A stretch of DNA of 64,000 nt, from assembly GCA_019637995.1 (NCBI GenBank), contig JAHBUQ010000002.1, positions 573,428 through 637,427 of the forward strand. The letters are read 5' to 3'. Below are positions 61,605 to 64,000 of this stretch, one piece after another. The stretch comes from Ignavibacteriota bacterium. Its GTDB lineage: Bacteria > Bacteroidota > Ignavibacteria > Kapaibacteriales > UBA2268. The notes under the pieces were generated by a model, which saw only the letters and a program-made list of their open reading frames with translations, ran no database searches and had not been told where the DNA came from. The translations under genes and the position numbers were made by a program. Every line of letters begins with the position of its first letter. Position 1 is the stretch's first letter.

Positions 61605-62513
61605 ATGAATAAAGAAGAATTAAAAAGAAATATTCAATTGCGAGACAGAACTGTCAGAGTACTCTCAAATGACGGATTTTTCAGAGCTGTTTGTGTAAAA
61701 AATTCTACATCAGCGAAAACTGCACAGGAAAATCATAAACTCGATTCAATTTCAGCAACAATGCTTGCAAGAGCTTTGTCTGGTGCTTCTCTTGCCGCTG
61801 CTTTACTAAATGGCGAAGAAAGAGTATCAATTGAAGCAAATGGCGACGGCGATATAAGCAAAGTTTTTGCTGAAGCAATTCAGTTGGGAGAGGTTAGGGG
61901 ATTTGTCGAATTTAAGGATGCCGGTCGTAGTATAAATTTCACCGGAATGGATAAGTTATTAGGTGAAGGTTTGCTTAGGGTTACCCGTGTTCTTTACAAT
62001 CGTTCTGAACCGGTGCAGGGAATAGTCCCAATCCAGAAGGGCGATATATCAACTGATTTGGCTTATTTTTATTCTCAATCGGAACAAATACCCTCTGCTG
62101 TAATACTTGACTCCAAGCCCGACAGCAATGGTATGATTATTCAATCAGGTGGGTTGCTTGTTCAAGCAATGCCGGGCTTCAGCGAAATTGAACTTATTAA
62201 ACTATTTACGCATTTATCTCAGCTCGATCCACTAACAGATTATTTCGAGAAGGATTTGAATCCACTGCAAGTTTTGAAAGAAGTTTTGCCATTTGAGTTT
62301 GAAGTACTGAGCAGTTCGGCTGTTGATTTCTTTTGCAGGTGCTCAAAGGACAATTTCATCAGCAAATTGATGACACTAGGCAAGCAAGAAATAATAGATA
62401 TGCAGAAAACCGGTCAGAATGAGCTTGTTTGCAAGTATTGCAATAAGCATTATTATCTCACTGAAGAAGATTTCATGACTTTAACAACTGATTTGACAGC
62501 TAAGAATAATTAA
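61605..62513 (+). CDS. hslO: Redox-regulated chaperone Hsp33
   Basis: 302 residues. Hsp33 fold (LDSISATMLARALSGASLAAALL, YFYSQSEQIPSAVILD, GGLLVQAMPGFSE), then the zinc switch: CRC near residue 246 and CKYC near the end (CxC...CxxC). Under oxidative stress the cysteines form disulfides and turn on holdase activity. It lies in a run with mtaB and miaA. Confidence 0.95.
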   Translation: MNKEELKRNIQLRDRTVRVLSNDGFFRAVCVKNSTSAKTAQENHKLDSISATMLARALSGASLAAALLNGEERVSIEANGDGDISKVFAEAIQLGEVRGFVEFKDAGRSINFTGMDKLLGEGLLRVTRVLYNRSEPVQGIVPIQKGDISTDLAYFYSQSEQIPSAVILDSKPDSNGMIIQSGGLLVQAMPGFSEIELIKLFTHLSQLDPLTDYFEKDLNPLQVLKEVLPFEFEVLSSSAVDFFCRCSKDNFISKLMTLGKQEIIDMQKTGQNELVCKYCNKHYYLTEEDFMTLTTDLTAKNN

Positions 62514-62519
62514 ATATGT

Positions 62520-63440
62520 ATGAATAATAACGTAATTGTTATCACAGGACCTACAGCTTCAGGCAAGACAGATTTTGCACTTAAAATTGCTGAATATACC
62601 GATATCGAAGTTATCTCAGCAGACTCAAGGCAGGTTTATAGATATATGGATATTGGCACAGCCAAGCCAAGTGCTGTAGAGCTTGCAGGTGTTAAACACC
62701 ATTTAATAGATATTCTTAATCCTGATGAGGAATTTAGTGCCGGACGATTTGCAGAAGTTTCAATCAGCATCATTAATGATATTAAGAATCGTGGAAAAAT
62801 ACCGGTTTTGGTCGGCGGTACAGGTTTTTATATTAAAGCACTTTTTGAGGGGTTGTCGGATATTGAAGATGATGAAAGTGAAGCAAGACTAAAAATACGC
62901 GAAGAATTAAATCTCGAATTTGAAAAATTCGGAAAAGATTATCTTTACGGAATTTTATCAGCTGACGACCCAATCGCTGCCAATAAATATTCTGATAAAA
63001 ATCCTCGGCGAGTAATTAGAGCACTTGAGTATTTCAGGCTTACAGGGAATAAATTTTCCGATACATTTGGTATGGAAACAGGCTCGGGGTATAATCCTCA
63101 GTATTATGTTTTGAAGCCAAACAGAGAAGACCTCTACAACAGAATAAATAAACGCTCTGAAATGATGTTCGAAAAAGGGCTCATTCGAGAAGTTGCTCAA
63201 ATTCTTGAGATGGGTTATCCTCCAATGCTAAATAGCCTGAATACAGTAGGATACAAGGAATGTATCAGTATGATTTATGGTGAAATTCCGCTTGAAAGAG
63301 CCATCGAACTTACTAAACAAAATACAAGAAGATATGCCAAAAGGCAATATACATGGCTGAACCAAATCAAATCTTATGATGTTATCAGCAACACCACACC
63401 GGGCAAAATTAAAAGTATGATTGAAAAATATTCGATATGA
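62520..63440 (+). CDS. miaA: tRNA dimethylallyltransferase
   Basis: 306 residues. P-loop ITGPTASGKTDFALKIA, substrate motif SADSRQVYRYMDIGTAKPS, VGGTGFYIKALFEGLSD, and the C-terminal KQNTRRYAKRQYTWL. It transfers a dimethylallyl group to A37 of tRNAs that read UNN codons. Third gene of mtaB-hslO-miaA, starting 6 bp after hslO. Confidence 0.95.
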   Translation: MNNNVIVITGPTASGKTDFALKIAEYTDIEVISADSRQVYRYMDIGTAKPSAVELAGVKHHLIDILNPDEEFSAGRFAEVSISIINDIKNRGKIPVLVGGTGFYIKALFEGLSDIEDDESEARLKIREELNLEFEKFGKDYLYGILSADDPIAANKYSDKNPRRVIRALEYFRLTGNKFSDTFGMETGSGYNPQYYVLKPNREDLYNRINKRSEMMFEKGLIREVAQILEMGYPPMLNSLNTVGYKECISMIYGEIPLERAIELTKQNTRRYAKRQYTWLNQIKSYDVISNTTPGKIKSMIEKYSI

Positions 63441-63640
63441 AAATTTTCTAATTATGACGACCTCAATATTAGAGCAGCTTCAATTCTTTCGGTAAAACAA
63501 CTGACATTGTCCATCTGAATGAAACGAAGACTACGAAGCAGCAGCACAGCCTATCCGGTGGTTTTATGTTGATTATTTTTTTTGGGTTTCGTTTTTCTAT
63601 TACAAAACGAGATATAACTTATCTATTGAATTAATTGGAA

Positions 63641-64000
63641 TTAATATGAAACAATTCTATCAATATATTCAGCAATAGCAATGCAAGAAGTAAGTCCGGG
63701 AGATTCGATTCCAATCAAATTAATCATGCCCGGAAGACCTTTATCAGTTTCTTCATTTATTATAAAATCTCGAGGCTGTTGACCGGGTTTTTGCAGTTTT
63801 GGACGTATTCCCGATTGGTCAGGTGTCAGGTCTTCGAACTTCAGCTCAGGAATAAATCTTTTTGCTGAACGGAAAAAAATTTCAGTGTATTCTTCAGGAA
63901 CTGAATAATCTGCAACCCTTTCATTTAAATAATTTACATCAGGACCTAATTTCAATCCACCCGCTAAATCAATTGTTACATGAACTCCCAATCCGGTAAA
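63641..64000 (-). CDS. FAD-dependent oxidoreductase, C-terminal part (LhgO/DAO-like)
   Basis: Partial: the reading frame runs off the right edge of the window. About 120 residues are visible, beginning FTGLGVHVTIDLAGGLKLGPDVN and ending ESPGLTSCIAIAEYIDRIV, the C-terminal FAD-contact region of the DAO family. The combination with GIRPKLQ and DFII resembles L-2-hydroxyglutarate oxidases. The flavin-binding GxGxxG and active site lie outside, so the substrate is uncertain. Confidence 0.7.
   Translation of the reverse strand, partial: FTGLGVHVTIDLAGGLKLGPDVNYLNERVADYSVPEEYTEIFFRSAKRFIPELKFEDLTPDQSGIRPKLQKPGQQPRDFIINEETDKGLPGMINLIGIESPGLTSCIAIAEYIDRIVSY

Noticed and set aside
63441-63640. Short peptide starting near 63520 (MKRRLRSSSTAYPVVLC) or an RNA gene after miaA
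   Set aside because: 17 codons, no Shine-Dalgarno, and no tRNA-like or terminator-like fold that I can see; the function of this stretch is left open.
1-64000. Complete insertion sequence, prophage or integrative element
   Set aside because: No transposase, integrase, phage or conjugation gene is present; the only mobile-like signals are the palindromic inserts and the 229-312 inverted repeat.

Overview
The window is AT-rich chromosomal DNA of a Gram-negative bacterium of the Bacteroidota/Chlorobiota (FCB) group, most likely an Ignavibacteria- or Kapabacteria-like lineage. Evidence: many secreted proteins end in type IX secretion (T9SS) sorting domains of the YPNPA...GIYFIRI kind; a DUF4835 protein and a PorV/PorQ-like barrel lie side by side; LpxC and FabZ are fused; one promoter fits the Bacteroidota form (TTTG-N20-TAGATTTG); a quinol-type nitric oxide reductase is present. 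The lineage call is inference from protein style, because no rRNA gene is present.

Layout. 1-5.4 kb: rpmG, a membrane-TPR protein with rpiB, an AT-rich gap with DnaA-box-like sites, and tex. 5.4-10.3 kb: an operon of three secreted proteins, the first carrying a pentanucleotide repeat before its signal peptide. 10.3-17.7 kb: DUF4835 protein, PorV/PorQ-like barrel, smc, nadE. 17.8-30.2 kb: a tandem array of secreted-protein genes downstream of norZ (nitric oxide reductase). 30.4-38 kb: TetR regulator, trmD-rimM, UPF0316 protein, an isolated nuoF, TPR protein, DUF1573 protein, acyl-CoA dehydrogenase, nadD. 38-48.2 kb: histidine kinase, two exported TldD/PmbA-like proteins, lpxC-fabZ, lpxA, DUF1207-like protein, ssb. 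48.2-51 kb: a restriction-modification set (TdeIII-like nuclease, small unknown protein, methyltransferase). 51-60 kb: T9SS-exported subtilisin, CruF-like protein, META lipoprotein, Asp-box protein, TonB-dependent receptor. 60-64 kb: mtaB, hslO, miaA and the end of an FAD oxidoreductase.

The main discovery candidate is a set of three Cys-rich exported proteins that look phase-variable. Each has a simple sequence repeat between the start codon and the signal peptide, and the unit is not a multiple of three: 5 bp (5838-5888), 8 bp (22441-22507) and 8 bp (27611-27675). In this sequence the first two are in frame (ON). The third is out of frame (OFF): it stops after about 33 codons and would be restored by gain of one 8-bp unit. 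The two 8-bp genes share a 687-bp duplicated upstream block that includes the 3' end of norZ.

A third, decayed norZ tail lies at the far end of the array. The cluster therefore looks as if it grew by repeated tandem duplication of a unit made of norZ tail, repeat protein, YCF48-like protein and a third secreted protein. Nearly identical sorting-domain modules carrying two palindromic in-frame insertions are shared among three genes of the array, suggesting gene conversion or mobile palindromes. The result looks like a variable surface repertoire, with most cargo apparently routed by T9SS.
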